Of a stretch of DNA of 31,476 nucleotides, positions 13,041-20,878 are shown in pieces. The DNA comes from Candidatus Staskawiczbacteria bacterium RIFCSPHIGHO2_02_FULL_34_10 (GTDB taxonomy: Bacteria; Patescibacteriota; Minisyncoccia; Minisyncoccales; Staskawiczbacteraceae), in the NCBI GenBank assembly GCA_001821915.1, contig MHOR01000010.1, forward strand, positions 1 through 31,476, written 5' to 3'. The notes under the pieces are model-generated. The model was not told where the DNA came from. It did not search any database and saw only the letters and a list, made by a program, of their open reading frames with translations. Made by a program: the position numbers and the translations under genes. Position 1 is the first letter of the stretch. Every line of letters starts with the position of its first letter.

Positions 13041-14435
13041 TTATGAAATAATTTCGTCGATGCCTCCTTTCATATAAAAATTATCTTCCGGCGCATCATC
13101 ATATTTACCTTCTAAAATTTCGGCAAAACCTTTTATAGTGTCTTCAAGCTTTACGAATTTTCCTTTTGTACCCGTAAAATTTTCTGCGACAAAAAACGGT
13201 TGGCTCAAAAATCTTTGTATTTTTCTTGCTCTGTTTACAATTTTTTTGTCTTGGTCAGAAAGTTCTTCAATTCCTAAAATGGCAATAATATCCTGTAAAT
13301 CCTTATACCTTTGCAGTGTTAATTGCACACCCCTGGCAACCTTATAATGCTTCTCACTAACTATTTTTGGGTCCAGGGCGCTTGAGGTTGAAGCTAAAGG
13401 ATCTACCGCTGGATAAATTCCAATTTCAGTTAATGCGCGACTTAACACAATAGTTGAGTCTAAATGAGAAAATGTGGTTGCGGGAGCAGGGTCGGTAATA
13501 TCGTCAGCTGGCACATAGACCGCCTGCACCGAAGTAATAGACCCATTTTTAGTTGAAGTAATTCTTTCTTGTAATTCAGCCATTTCCTGCGCCAAAGTAG
13601 GTTGATACCCTACCGCTGAAGGCATTCTTCCCAGCAATGCCGAAACTTCTGATCCAGCCTGTGAAAACCTAAAAATATTATCAATAAAAAGCAACACATT
13701 TTTCTTTTCTTCGTCGCGGAAATATTCTGCCATTGTTAAAGCGCTCAAAGCAACTCTGGCGCGAGCACCAGGCACTTCATTCATTTGTCCAAATACTAAC
13801 GCCGTTTTATTAATAACTCCAGACTCTTGCATTTCTTTATGTAAATCATTCCCCTCTCTTGTTCTTTCTCCAACCCCGGCAAACACTGACACTCCCCCAG
13901 ACTCTTCGGCAATATTCCTGATTAATTCTTGAATCAACACGGTTTTACCAACTCCGGCTCCGCCAAATAATCCAATTTTGCCCCCTTTTATAAATGGCGC
14001 AATCAAATCAATAACTTTAATTCCTGTTTCAAAAACTTCAGTTTTTGTTGATTGGTCTATGAATGCAGGTGAAGATCGGTGAATTGGCCAAAAAGTTTTA
14101 AACTTTTTATCATGCTTGTTTAGAGTTTCTCCCAACACATTAAAAATATTTCCTAAAACTTCACTTCCCACCGGCACAGAAATTTGGCTACCGGAATCTT
14201 GGACTTCCAAACCCCTTTCTAATCCATCGGTTGACTGCAGTGAAATTGCCCTGATTTTTGTTAAATCCAAATGTTTTACCACTTCTAGTGTTACCTCTCC
14301 GTGCTTGTCCTGAGCCATACCGAAGGATAGTCTCTTAACTTTTAGCGCATTAAAAAGCGCTGGTAACTTCCCTTCTTCAGGAAACTCCACATCAACGACC
14401 GAACCAATAATTTGAATTATCTTACCTTTTGTCAT
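13041..14435 (-). CDS. atpD: F1 ATP synthase beta subunit
   Basis: Catalytic subunit of the F1 head. The P-loop GGAGVGKT is at 158-165, with the downstream GVGERTREGNDL, the Walker B strand VLLFIDNIFRF, and the family signature near PAVDPLASTS. The length of 464 residues is normal. Residues 36-44 (LSFGMAQDK) are encoded by a REP-like insertion in a surface loop of the N-terminal beta-barrel. It is preceded by atpG, 40 bases away, and followed by the repeat-filled gap before atpC. Confidence 0.97.
   Translation of the reverse strand: MTKGKIIQIIGSVVDVEFPEEGKLPALFNALKVKRLSFGMAQDKHGEVTLEVVKHLDLTKIRAISLQSTDGLERGLEVQDSGSQISVPVGSEVLGNIFNVLGETLNKHDKKFKTFWPIHRSSPAFIDQSTKTEVFETGIKVIDLIAPFIKGGKIGLFGGAGVGKTVLIQELIRNIAEESGGVSVFAGVGERTREGNDLHKEMQESGVINKTALVFGQMNEVPGARARVALSALTMAEYFRDEEKKNVLLFIDNIFRFSQAGSEVSALLGRMPSAVGYQPTLAQEMAELQERITSTKNGSITSVQAVYVPADDITDPAPATTFSHLDSTIVLSRALTEIGIYPAVDPLASTSSALDPKIVSEKHYKVARGVQLTLQRYKDLQDIIAILGIEELSDQDKKIVNRARKIQRFLSQPFFVAENFTGTKGKFVKLEDTIKGFAEILEGKYDDAPEDNFYMKGGIDEIIS
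14304..14327 (-). repeat. In-frame REP-like insertion in atpD
   Basis: CTTGTCCTGAGCC, then ATACCGAAGGA, on the plus strand; coding-strand reading SFGMAQDK. Confidence 0.8.
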
Positions 14436-14475
14436 TTTTTATAATAATTAGGTTAATTAGAACAATTAGAATAAT

Positions 14476-15462
14476 TTAAGAAAGTGATTCCGCCCCTGCG
14501 GTAATCTCAATAATTTGATTTGTTATGCCGGCTTGGCGGCTCTTATTGTACTGTAAATTTAAATTTTCGCCCAATTCTGAAGCATTATCTGATGCGGTTT
14601 TCATCGCCATTCTTCTTGCGCTATGTTCAGCCGCATTGGCCTCTAAAATTAAGTGATACAATTGCATAAAAAGTAAATGCTTAGTCAAATTTTCTAAAAC
14701 AATTTTTGGCGAAGGTTCTATGAGGTAATCTGTAAATTTTGGTTTATCCTGAGCCGTGCCGAAGGACTCTTTAATTAATTCAGCGAACTTTCCGGTTTCA
14801 GGCACAAGTTCTTGTATAGTCTCTTTAATATGGTCAAAGTCCACCGGTAAAACTCTTCTAACATGCGCCTCTTGCTTTAAGGCAGACTTAAAATGCATTG
14901 AAAAAATTATAACCCTATCCCAGCCCGCATCGGCTACGCCGAAGGCGTTACTGGTGGGCCATTTTTTTCCACCTCTCAAATAACCTTTGACTATAAAATC
15001 AGTTAAAGGCTCAACCTGTTCTTTTGTAGCATAATCCCCCACATTTGAAAATTTTTGTAAAACACTTAAATTATTTTTTGAAAGATAGTTAAAAGATTTT
15101 TCCCCCACTGCTACAAAAAACTTTTCTTCTGTTTTATATTTTTCCTTATCTCGAGCCATATGTTGCTCAAACTTTTTAAACACAGCGCCATTAAACGATC
15201 CAGCCAAACCTTTATCGGATGAAACTAAAACAAATAATACTTTTTTAATTTTTCTTTTTTCCATTAACAAAGGTATATCTTTTTTCAGTAAAGATAAATT
15301 TGCAAGCAAGTCTAAAGCAACAAATGCATAAGGACGCGAAGTTAGCGCAATTTCTTGAGCTCTTCTCATTTTTGTAGCCGCCACCAATTCCATCGCCTTG
15401 GTAATTTTATTAATATTAACTACGCTTTTGATACGTTTTTTTAAATTATGTGTTGATTCCAT
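14476..15462 (-). CDS. atpG: F1 ATP synthase gamma subunit
   Basis: Central rotor stalk of F1. The N-terminal coiled coil has KRIKSVVNINKITKAMELVA. The SDKGLAGSFN region is present, and the C-terminal helix contains NASELGENLNLQYNKSRQAGITNQI, the classic gamma signature (part shown). At 328 residues it is about 40 longer than usual. Part of the excess is a REP-like insertion (ESFGTAQDK, about 232-240), and another candidate is NAFGVADAG near residues 174-182. It is separated from atpA by a 500-base segment holding an antisense mini-gene and a hairpin. Confidence 0.95.
   Translation of the reverse strand: MESTHNLKKRIKSVVNINKITKAMELVAATKMRRAQEIALTSRPYAFVALDLLANLSLLKKDIPLLMEKRKIKKVLFVLVSSDKGLAGSFNGAVFKKFEQHMARDKEKYKTEEKFFVAVGEKSFNYLSKNNLSVLQKFSNVGDYATKEQVEPLTDFIVKGYLRGGKKWPTSNAFGVADAGWDRVIIFSMHFKSALKQEAHVRRVLPVDFDHIKETIQELVPETGKFAELIKESFGTAQDKPKFTDYLIEPSPKIVLENLTKHLLFMQLYHLILEANAAEHSARRMAMKTASDNASELGENLNLQYNKSRQAGITNQIIEITAGAESLS
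14745..14766 (-). repeat. In-frame REP-like insertion in atpG
   Basis: TATCCTGAGCC, then GTGCCGAAGGA, on the plus strand; coding-strand reading SFGTAQDK. A diverged relative (GCATCGGCTACGCCGAAGGC, 14926-14945) lies nearby in the same gene. Confidence 0.75.
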
Positions 15463-15559
15463 GATGCAAATTTATGATTTAAGATTTACGATATAAGATT
15501 GGTAGTTTAGGGTAAAATAGTCGGAAAAATGGCACTTTTTATTATTTATATTTTAGCTA

Positions 15560-15588
15560 TTGACATTAAGGCTTAATGGGTGTATAAT
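15560..15588 (+). promoter_or_regulatory. Strong promoter inside the atp operon, plus strand
   Basis: TTGACA (15560-15565), a 17-base spacer, and TATAAT (15583-15588), a perfect consensus. It drives the small plus-strand gene at 15648. Its transcript would begin near 15595, at a hairpin (TATAGGGTG with CACTCTATA, 15594-15624). Confidence 0.8.
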
Positions 15589-15647
15589 TAAAATATAGGG
15601 TGTAAAATTGGGTTTCACTCTATATTGTCGTATTAATGGGAGACTTA

Positions 15648-15824
15648 ATGGATACCATCGCAGCAATCGCCATTGTTGTTTACTTGCTAATTATCGGCCT
15701 ATTTAAGAAGATGGGTTGGGAATTTGAGTGGGAAAATTCAAGATGGGATTGTAGAGAACTTGATCAAGACCATAGTCTGGTCAAGGGCAGGTGCATCATT
15801 TGCGGAAAAAACTTTCGCAGATAA
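15648..15824 (+). CDS. Small membrane protein with C-terminal cysteine knuckle, antisense inside the atp operon
   Basis: A 58-residue protein: one N-terminal helix (AAIAIVVYLLIIGLF), then a polar tail with a single Cys (WDCREL) and a CIICGKNF knuckle. I start it at the ATG at 15648 because GGGAG lies five bases upstream; an ATG at 15636 would add four residues and lose the Shine-Dalgarno. It lies between atpA and atpG on the opposite strand, with its own consensus promoter and a terminator. Not recognised. A three-Cys tail could bind metal, or thioredoxin-like partners could act on it; both are guesses. Confidence 0.65.
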   Translation: MDTIAAIAIVVYLLIIGLFKKMGWEFEWENSRWDCRELDQDHSLVKGRCIICGKNFRR

Positions 15825-15844
15825 ACCTTGCCCCAGAGTACCCA

Positions 15845-15873
15845 AGACCCTTAGGAAACTGAGGGCTTTTTTT
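15845..15873 (+). terminator. Terminator of the antisense mini-gene
   Basis: CCCTTAG pairs with CTGAGGG around a GAAA tetraloop (15848-15865), followed by C and seven T. Confidence 0.8.
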
Positions 15874-15893
15874 ATAAAAATTCACAAACCATA

Positions 15894-15960
15894 GCAAAGG
15901 CATCTCCTAAAAAGAACCTCGCCTAGCGCACCCCGGGCTCTTTTTAGGAGATGCCTTTGC
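15894..15960. repeat. 67-bp hairpin with perfect 22-base arms behind atpA
   Basis: The arms at 15894-15915 and 15939-15960 are perfect complements (GCAAAGGCATCTCC outward-in), with a GC-rich 23-base loop containing CCCCGGGC. It starts seven bases after the atpA stop on the minus strand. There is no clear T-run, so an mRNA-stabilising or attenuating role is as likely as termination. Confidence 0.9.
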
Positions 15961-15967
15961 GAATTCT

Positions 15968-17551
15968 CTACTGACTCCCAATAAATTTTTCTATTACCTC
16001 TTTCATTTTATTTTCAATCTCTTCAGTAATATCTCTTTTTTCTTTTAAATTTTCAAAAATATCATTATGTAAGTTACTTACATATTCTAAAAACTTTGTT
16101 TCAATTTCTTGGATTTGCTCTGGCTGGAATTTGTCAAAATATCCATTTAGCGCGGCATACAATACTAATACTTGAGTTTCAAAAGGCATAGGAGCTAAAT
16201 CTGATTGTTTTAACACTTCTGAAATAATTCTTCCTTTGTGTATTTTCTCGCGAGTATCTTGGTCAACATCTGAAGCAAATTGAACGAATGTTTGAAGTTC
16301 CCTAAATTGCGCTAATTGCAACCTTAACTTTCCTGCAACTTTTTTCATTGCTTTAGTTTGAGCTGATGAACCAACTCTTGAAACAGACAATCCCACATTA
16401 ACCGCGGGTCTCGTACCTTGATAAAACAAATCAGATTCTAAGTAAATTTGGCCATCGGTAATGGAAATTACATTAGTTGGGATATAGGCAGTAACATCTC
16501 CCAGTTGAGTTTCAATTATGGGAATAGCAGTTAAAGACCCTCCCCCATTTTCTTTTGAAAGTTTTGCCGCTCTTTCTAATAACCTTGAATGTAGATAAAA
16601 TACATCTCCCGGATATGCTTCTCTGCCCGGTGGCCTTCTTAATAGCAAAGAAATTTGTCTGTAAGCCCAAGCGTGCTTTGACAAATCGTCATATATAATT
16701 AAAGCATCTTGACCTTTATCGCGAAAATATTCTCCAATGGCGCACCCGGCGAATGGCGCCAAATACCAAAAACTAGCAGGGCTTGATGCAGAAGCAGAAA
16801 CCACAATAGTATAGTCTAGCGCATTATTATTTTTTAAGGTTTCAACAATTTTAGCAACTTTTGACTCTTTTTGCCCAACTGCAACATAAATACATACTAC
16901 TGGCTTCTTATCGCTTGTTTCTTGTCGCTTGTCGCTTGTTTCTTTTCCTTGGTTTATAATCATATCCAACGCAATAGCAGTCTTTCCGGTTTGTCTATCG
17001 CCAATAATCAGTTCTCTTTGCCCTCTGCCAATGGGAATCATTGAATCAATAGCCTTAATACCTGTATGCAAAGGCTGGTTTACTGATTCTCTGGCTAATA
17101 CATCTGGAGCATTATTTTCCAAAAAATTTAAAACTTTTTTATCTTTTTGGGAAAATACTGGTCCCTTCCCATCTAAAGTTTTGCCCAATGGATCAATAAC
17201 TCTGCCCAGTAGTTGCTCCCCCACTGGAATTGAAAGAATCTGCTTTGTTCTTTTAACAGTTTGACCTGAAGCTATATGGGTAAAATCTCCTAAAACTAAA
17301 GCCCCAACAGAATCTTCTTCAAGGTTTAGAGCAACAGCATCTATTTTTTCCATAGCCACGCCAGAATTTTTATCAAAGGCTGATTTTTCAGATTCAATAA
17401 TCAAAACTTCCTGGCTTTGTACATTTTTAAGACCTGAAATTTTTACAATTCCATCTCCAACTTCTATAACTTTTCCAATTTCTTCCCATTCTGGATTATC
17501 ACTATATCCCTCGATGGCTTGTTTTATTTTTTCTATTATTTCTTGGCTCAT
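15968..17551 (-). CDS. atpA: F1 ATP synthase alpha subunit
   Basis: Regulatory nucleotide-binding subunit of F1. The P-loop GDRQTGKT is at 184-191. The family signature is near PAVNVGLSVSRVGSSAQ, and the Arg finger region (SVSRVG) is intact. The length of 527 residues is slightly above normal. An extra KETSDKRQETSDKK segment (residues 203-216) sits between the P-loop helix and the strand VVCIYVAVGQ. Its DNA is a tandem stutter of (A)GCGACAAG-type words (16906-16947), unlike normal atpA. A stutter palindrome separates it from atpH. Confidence 0.97.
   Translation of the reverse strand: MSQEIIEKIKQAIEGYSDNPEWEEIGKVIEVGDGIVKISGLKNVQSQEVLIIESEKSAFDKNSGVAMEKIDAVALNLEEDSVGALVLGDFTHIASGQTVKRTKQILSIPVGEQLLGRVIDPLGKTLDGKGPVFSQKDKKVLNFLENNAPDVLARESVNQPLHTGIKAIDSMIPIGRGQRELIIGDRQTGKTAIALDMIINQGKETSDKRQETSDKKPVVCIYVAVGQKESKVAKIVETLKNNNALDYTIVVSASASSPASFWYLAPFAGCAIGEYFRDKGQDALIIYDDLSKHAWAYRQISLLLRRPPGREAYPGDVFYLHSRLLERAAKLSKENGGGSLTAIPIIETQLGDVTAYIPTNVISITDGQIYLESDLFYQGTRPAVNVGLSVSRVGSSAQTKAMKKVAGKLRLQLAQFRELQTFVQFASDVDQDTREKIHKGRIISEVLKQSDLAPMPFETQVLVLYAALNGYFDKFQPEQIQEIETKFLEYVSNLHNDIFENLKEKRDITEEIENKMKEVIEKFIGSQ
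16906..16947 (-). repeat. Tandem stutter inside atpA
   Basis: On the plus strand, CGCTTGTTTCTTGTCGCTTG is followed by a second round of the same words. It encodes ETSDKRQETSDK in a loop where other alpha subunits have only a few residues. Its style matches the intergenic stutter repeats. Confidence 0.75.
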
Positions 17552-17561
17552 TATTTCGCCT

Positions 17562-17638
17562 TCCTGCTAATTACTAATCTTTACGAATATACCAATATAT
17601 ATTTGTATATTCGATAAAATTCGTAATTCGTAGGGATT
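17562..17638. repeat. Stutter palindrome, ACGAATT word (atpH-atpA gap)
   Basis: The left arm (17562-17600) has TAATTACTAATC and CGAATATACCAATATA. The right arm (17601-17636) ends ATTCGTAATTCGTAGGGA. The right arm matches that at 4767-4799. Confidence 0.75.
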
Positions 17639-18011
17639 AAAAAATGTTATCTAACTTATTTTTTAATGAAAAATCTAATTGTTTTTCGTTGTTTATAATT
17701 ATTTTTATACCAGCTATTAGCGCAGGATTTATTTTTTCTTCAATAATGTCCCCTTCTTTATATAAGGATTTTAATAAGTTCTTTGTAATTGTCTTTCTAG
17801 CTGTCTGTAAAATAATGCTTTTATTGCCTGTTTTTTCAAGATAATATTTTTGAGTAAGAGAAATAATTTTTTTAGCATTTTTTAATTTTCCATTCTTTTC
17901 TAAAAGTTTTAAAAAATTATAAATAACTTTTTTTTCTTCCTGCAAAGAAATCTTTTTTGCAATTACATCTGCCAATGCCAAGGCATATAATTTTATATTA
18001 TTTTGCTTCAT
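17637..18011 (-). CDS. atpH: F1 ATP synthase delta subunit, short form
   Basis: Peripheral-stalk subunit linking F1 to the b dimer. The 124 residues (usual about 180) keep the N-terminal helical domain start (YALALADVIAKK) and the C-terminal signature IEEKINPALIAGIKIIINNEKQLDFSLK (part shown). The middle is shortened. Weak conservation is normal for this subunit; position between atpF and atpA fixes the identity. It overlaps atpF by 14 bases. Confidence 0.85.
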   Translation of the reverse strand: MKQNNIKLYALALADVIAKKISLQEEKKVIYNFLKLLEKNGKLKNAKKIISLTQKYYLEKTGNKSIILQTARKTITKNLLKSLYKEGDIIEEKINPALIAGIKIIINNEKQLDFSLKNKLDNIF

Positions 18012-18510
18012 TTTTTACGCTATTAACCGCTTTTTCAATTAATGCCTCGTCTATGCTTTCTGGTTTTAATTCAACCACCTTTATAAATAACTTTTTTACA
18101 ATTTCGGAGGTGTTTTTTAATACGTTTTGCTTTGCTTCTTGAAGCTGGCGTTCATAACTTAATTCGGCTTGATTCATTAATTCTTTTTGATGTTCTTCTA
18201 ATTTGGTGCGCAAAGCTTGCTCTAACTGTTTTGCTTTTTGTTCGGTATTTTTAATAATGTGTATTGATTCTTGATCTGCTTCTTTTAACTTATTCTTCGC
18301 TATGATATCAACTTCCTTTAATCTATTATCTGCTTCTAATGCCTTTTCTAAGCCTTCCTTTATCACATCGCTTCTTTTTTTTATAACTTTTAAAAGTGGC
18401 TTATACACAAAAGCTCTTAGAATAATCAAAAGAATAAAAAAATTAAAAGCTTGGCTTAAAAAAAGCTTCCAATCTATACCTAATTGTCCAATAATACCTC
18501 CCTCTTCCAT
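17998..18510 (-). CDS. atpF: F0 ATP synthase b subunit
   Basis: Peripheral stalk. One N-terminal membrane helix (LFLSQAFNFFILLIILRAF, about 16-34) is followed by a long charged coiled coil rich in Glu, Lys and Ala to the end. The length of 170 residues is typical. The membrane start GQLGIDWKLF is the usual b-subunit lead-in. The next gene overlaps by 14 bases, while the one before is separated by a stutter palindrome. Confidence 0.93.
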   Translation of the reverse strand: MEEGGIIGQLGIDWKLFLSQAFNFFILLIILRAFVYKPLLKVIKKRSDVIKEGLEKALEADNRLKEVDIIAKNKLKEADQESIHIIKNTEQKAKQLEQALRTKLEEHQKELMNQAELSYERQLQEAKQNVLKNTSEIVKKLFIKVVELKPESIDEALIEKAVNSVKNEAK

Positions 18511-18514
18511 TAAT

Positions 18515-18597
18515 CGAGAAAATAGAAAGTAGAAAGTAGAATCTAGAATAATGTTGACGAAATTCTATTTTCTATTTTCTAAATTCTAGATTCTAAG
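18515..18597. repeat. Stutter palindrome, TAGAAAA word (atpE-atpF gap)
   Basis: The left arm (18515-18550) is GAAAATAGAAAGTAGAAAG..., the right arm (18561-18597) TTCTATTTTCTATTTTCTAAATTCTAG (part shown) and so on. The arms are near-perfect complements. Confidence 0.8.
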
Positions 18598-18598
18598 T

Positions 18599-18829
18599 TT
18601 AGGCGACGAATTTAATAATTAAAGCAATAACCAAAGAATAGATGGCAATCGCTTCAGCGAAAGCAATTGACAAAATCATAGCGGTCTGAATTTTAGAAGC
18701 AGCTTCCGGATTCCTACTAATTGATTTTACGGCTGTAGATCCGATAAAACCAATTGAAATAGCAGGAGCTATTGTACCAGCCACAATTGCTGTAACTGTC
18801 GCCCATAAACGAATTGACTCTATATCCAT
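18599..18829 (-). CDS. atpE: F0 ATP synthase c subunit
   Basis: The 76-residue two-helix hairpin forms the proton-driven ring. Helix 1 has GTIAPAISIGFIGSTAV, the polar loop is SRNPEAASK (R-N/Q-P), and helix 2 holds the ion-binding Glu in IAFAEAIAIYSLVIAL. The residue after Glu is Ala rather than the Ser/Thr typical of sodium-binding rings, which favours H+ coupling; this is inference. Stutter palindromes of the same TAGAAAA family lie on both sides. Confidence 0.95.
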   Translation of the reverse strand: MDIESIRLWATVTAIVAGTIAPAISIGFIGSTAVKSISRNPEAASKIQTAMILSIAFAEAIAIYSLVIALIIKFVA

Positions 18830-18837
18830 GTTTTTTT

Positions 18838-18921
18838 GAGAAATTAGAAAGTAGAAATATAGAAAGTAGAATACGAAACGTTCCGAAATTCTATTTTCTA
18901 GATTCTATTTTCTATTTTCTT
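18838..18921. repeat. Stutter palindrome, TAGAAAG word (atpB-atpE gap)
   Basis: AGAAATTAGAAAGTAGAAAT on the left and TTCTATTTTCTAGATTC on the right around a loop with CGAAACGTTCCG. It is a second copy of the element at 18515-18597; the two flank atpE. Confidence 0.8.
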
Positions 18922-18928
18922 AATTATA

Positions 18929-19660
18929 TTAATGTTCACTAATTGCGGTATGCAGTGATATTGAAACTAGTGTAAGCATAGCGAATAAAAAGGCCTGTAT
19001 TACTCCAACAAAAATTTCTAAAAATAAAAATGGCAGTGGGACAAAATAAGGAGATAAGAAAAAAACTATCGTTAATAAAACTTCTCCGGCAAAAACATTT
19101 CCAAACAACCTAAATGATAAAGAAATAATTTTTGCCACTTCCGAAACGATTTCTAATATTCCTATGAAAAACTTTATTGGATCTTTAAAATTTATGAACT
19201 TGCTTATATGCGGGAAAAAACCCACTGCCATAGCTCCCAAAACATTTGTCACTACTACAGATATTACCGCAAAAGCCAATGTGAAATTTAGGTCAGCCGC
19301 AGGAGAACGAAAAAGCGAAACCTTATGCGAACCATTTTCAATAGTAAAAGAACCAACTCCGGGGAAAATACCTAAAAGGTTAGAAACCATTATAAAAATA
19401 AAAATAGTAGCAATAAGGGGGAAATATCTTTCTGCCATCTTGACCGAGCCTAAAGTAGAACTCATTAAATCCAAAAACCATTCCATTCCCATTTCAAGTA
19501 TAGACTGAATCTTTCCGGGAATAATATTTATTCTTTTATGTATTAAAAAAGCAGAAAAAATCAATACTAAGGAAACGATAAAAGTTAAAAACAAACTGTT
19601 TGTTATACTAAAAGTTCCTATTTTAAAAAGTTCTTCAGCCTTTAAGGAAATTTCTTGCAT
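18929..19660 (-). CDS. atpB: F0 ATP synthase a subunit
   Basis: The 243-residue membrane subunit forms the proton half-channels. Several membrane helices are visible. The conserved stator arginine lies in the helix with ISLSFRLFGNVFAGEVLL, together with the family Asn and Glu. The C-terminal helix (FLFAMLTLVSISLHTAISEH) is also typical. First gene of the atp operon. A promoter-like pair (TTGTAA, 17-base spacer, TATTAT, minus strand, 19698-19670) ends only about ten bases before the ATG, which would make a nearly leaderless message. Confidence 0.96.
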   Translation of the reverse strand: MQEISLKAEELFKIGTFSITNSLFLTFIVSLVLIFSAFLIHKRINIIPGKIQSILEMGMEWFLDLMSSTLGSVKMAERYFPLIATIFIFIMVSNLLGIFPGVGSFTIENGSHKVSLFRSPAADLNFTLAFAVISVVVTNVLGAMAVGFFPHISKFINFKDPIKFFIGILEIVSEVAKIISLSFRLFGNVFAGEVLLTIVFFLSPYFVPLPFLFLEIFVGVIQAFLFAMLTLVSISLHTAISEH

Positions 19661-19669
19661 ATATGTTTG

Positions 19670-19698
19670 ATAATAGCCTACTTTAAAAGATTTTACAA
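19670..19698 (-). promoter_or_regulatory. Candidate atp operon promoter
   Basis: Minus-strand TTGTAA (19698-19693), a 17-base spacer and TATTAT (19675-19670). Two mismatches to consensus in the -35 box and one in the -10. No better candidate lies in the gap 19661-19863. Confidence 0.4.
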
Positions 19699-19699
19699 T

Positions 19700-19728
19700 A
19701 AAAATTCTCTTTTACTAAGAGAATTTTT
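19700..19728 (-). terminator. Terminator between the response regulator and atpB
   Basis: AAAAATTCTCTT pairs with AAGAGAATTTTT around five bases. On the minus strand it ends in a T-rich run. It separates the receiver-domain gene from the atp operon. The rest of the gap (19730-19863) shows nothing that I can name. Confidence 0.65.
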
Positions 19729-19863
19729 ACTTTTTATTACCTTGAGTTACGAAATGCTTTCGGAAGATTTTTTTCAAATTTGGGGGAAATACCAGAAATT
19801 GCCTTTATATGGGGCATTTCATAATTCAAGGTTTTATTGGTATAAAATATTAGGATTAGTATT

Positions 19864-20256
19864 TTAATCCAACTGCTTTTTTATAACTTCTAATAGCTGG
19901 GTTGGTGTAATATTCGCCTTAATTATATATTTATCTGGTCTAATACCTCCTAAATCTTGCAACTCAATTTCTTGATTTGTTAATATAAAAACTTTTATGT
20001 CTTTGGTTGCGCTATTACCCTTTAACTCTTTTAGAACCTCTATACCATTCATATCTGGTAATATAAGATCTAAAAGAATAAGGTCTGGCTTTACTTCACC
20101 TTCTGACTTAATATCCTTTAATGTTTTTATGACTTCTTGGCCTGAACTAATAACATCTACAGCAAAAGAGGCTTTTTCTAAAATTGTTTTATAAATATCA
20201 ACAATCGCAACATCATCTTCAACTATAAGAATTTTTTTATTTTTATCTTTTTTCAT
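19864..20256 (-). CDS. Single-domain response regulator (receiver only)
   Basis: The 130 residues form one REC domain. The acidic pocket ED(D) is in ILIVEDDVAI, the phospho-acceptor Asp in LILLDLILPDMNG, the Thr in VFILTNQ, and the conserved Lys in YIIKANITP. There is no output domain, so it acts by protein contact, as CheY/Spo0F-type or pilus-linked regulators do. The sensor kinase at the right edge and the pilus cluster next door are possible partners, but this is only suggested by proximity. Confidence 0.9.
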   Translation of the reverse strand: MKKDKNKKILIVEDDVAIVDIYKTILEKASFAVDVISSGQEVIKTLKDIKSEGEVKPDLILLDLILPDMNGIEVLKELKGNSATKDIKVFILTNQEIELQDLGGIRPDKYIIKANITPTQLLEVIKKQLD

Positions 20257-20290
20257 AATACTTTTTTATCATATTATCCTTACAATTACC

Positions 20291-20532
20291 ATAGACCCAC
20301 TGATTAAAGGTTTCCGTGATGCTTGTCCCTCAGGACATCCCAAAGGCTGCATTTTCAGATTTTAGGGCGGGGGTTTGGAAAAACTTTGAGACATATCCTA
20401 TGGATACGTTGAGAAGTTTTTACAAAACCCTGACCAAAATGTGGAAATTGTCCCGATAAATTTACTGCGGTAAATTGATACGGGATCCTCGATGAAATCG
20501 GGACAGGAAAACCTTTAATCAGTAGGTCTTAT
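20291..20532. mobile_element. Large imperfect palindrome with TAGACC ends, MITE-like
   Basis: The outer arms (20293-20315 and 20506-20529) are complementary except for about two positions and begin AGACCCACTGATTAAAGG. Three inner structures follow. A piece at 20321-20347 resembles the REP-like element. A long hairpin at about 20363-20444 has ATTTTAGGGCGGGGGTTTGG facing CAAAACCCTGACCAAAAT. A third hairpin at 20449-20505 (TGTCCCGAT with ATCGGGACA) shares words with 1157-1222. It fills nearly the whole gap 20257-20541. There is no reading frame. Confidence 0.6.
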
Positions 20533-20541
20533 AGTAAAATT

Positions 20542-20862
20542 TTATTTGAAAAGGTCAATATAAATTTCTGAAGATGGATTATTTAAAATATTCTCTCTTT
20601 TTTCTACCTCCTTAAATACCGATTGGTAAATATTCTCCTGAAATTTAGTGGACAAAGATGCAACCTTTGGTTCTTCTTTTCTTACCAAAAATATATATTT
20701 ATAAAATATTAATTCACCAAACAGTATATCTAGTAATATAAAAATTAAAATAAATAAAAACGCATTTTCACCTAAAATCCATGGAATTTTTTTAATTGTA
20801 ATCCATAGATTTTTTATCTTTCTTATAACTCCATTTAGGTTTATTTTAAATAAACTTTCCAT
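20542..20862 (-). CDS. Small pilus-cluster membrane protein
   Basis: A 106-residue protein with a basic N-terminus, one hydrophobic helix (about 33-55, FLFILIFILLDILFGELI) and a charged C-terminal half. No family recognised. Its place directly after PilO, with 16 bases between, suggests an accessory role, perhaps the position that PilP takes in other pilus operons, but it shows no PilP-like beta domain. Last gene of the cluster; a large palindrome follows. Confidence 0.6.
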   Translation of the reverse strand: MESLFKINLNGVIRKIKNLWITIKKIPWILGENAFLFILIFILLDILFGELIFYKYIFLVRKEEPKVASLSTKFQENIYQSVFKEVEKRENILNNPSSEIYIDLFK

Positions 20863-20878
20863 AATATTATTAGATCTA

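Noticed and set aside
13041..14435. V-type or N-type ATPase subunit instead of F1 beta
   Set aside because: Motifs, length and gene order (BEFHAGDC) are those of a standard F0F1 operon.
20291..20532. 6S RNA or another known structured RNA in the large palindrome
   Set aside because: The fold has several stacked hairpins and repeat-family pieces rather than one rod with a central bubble, and no signature sequence of a known RNA is visible.
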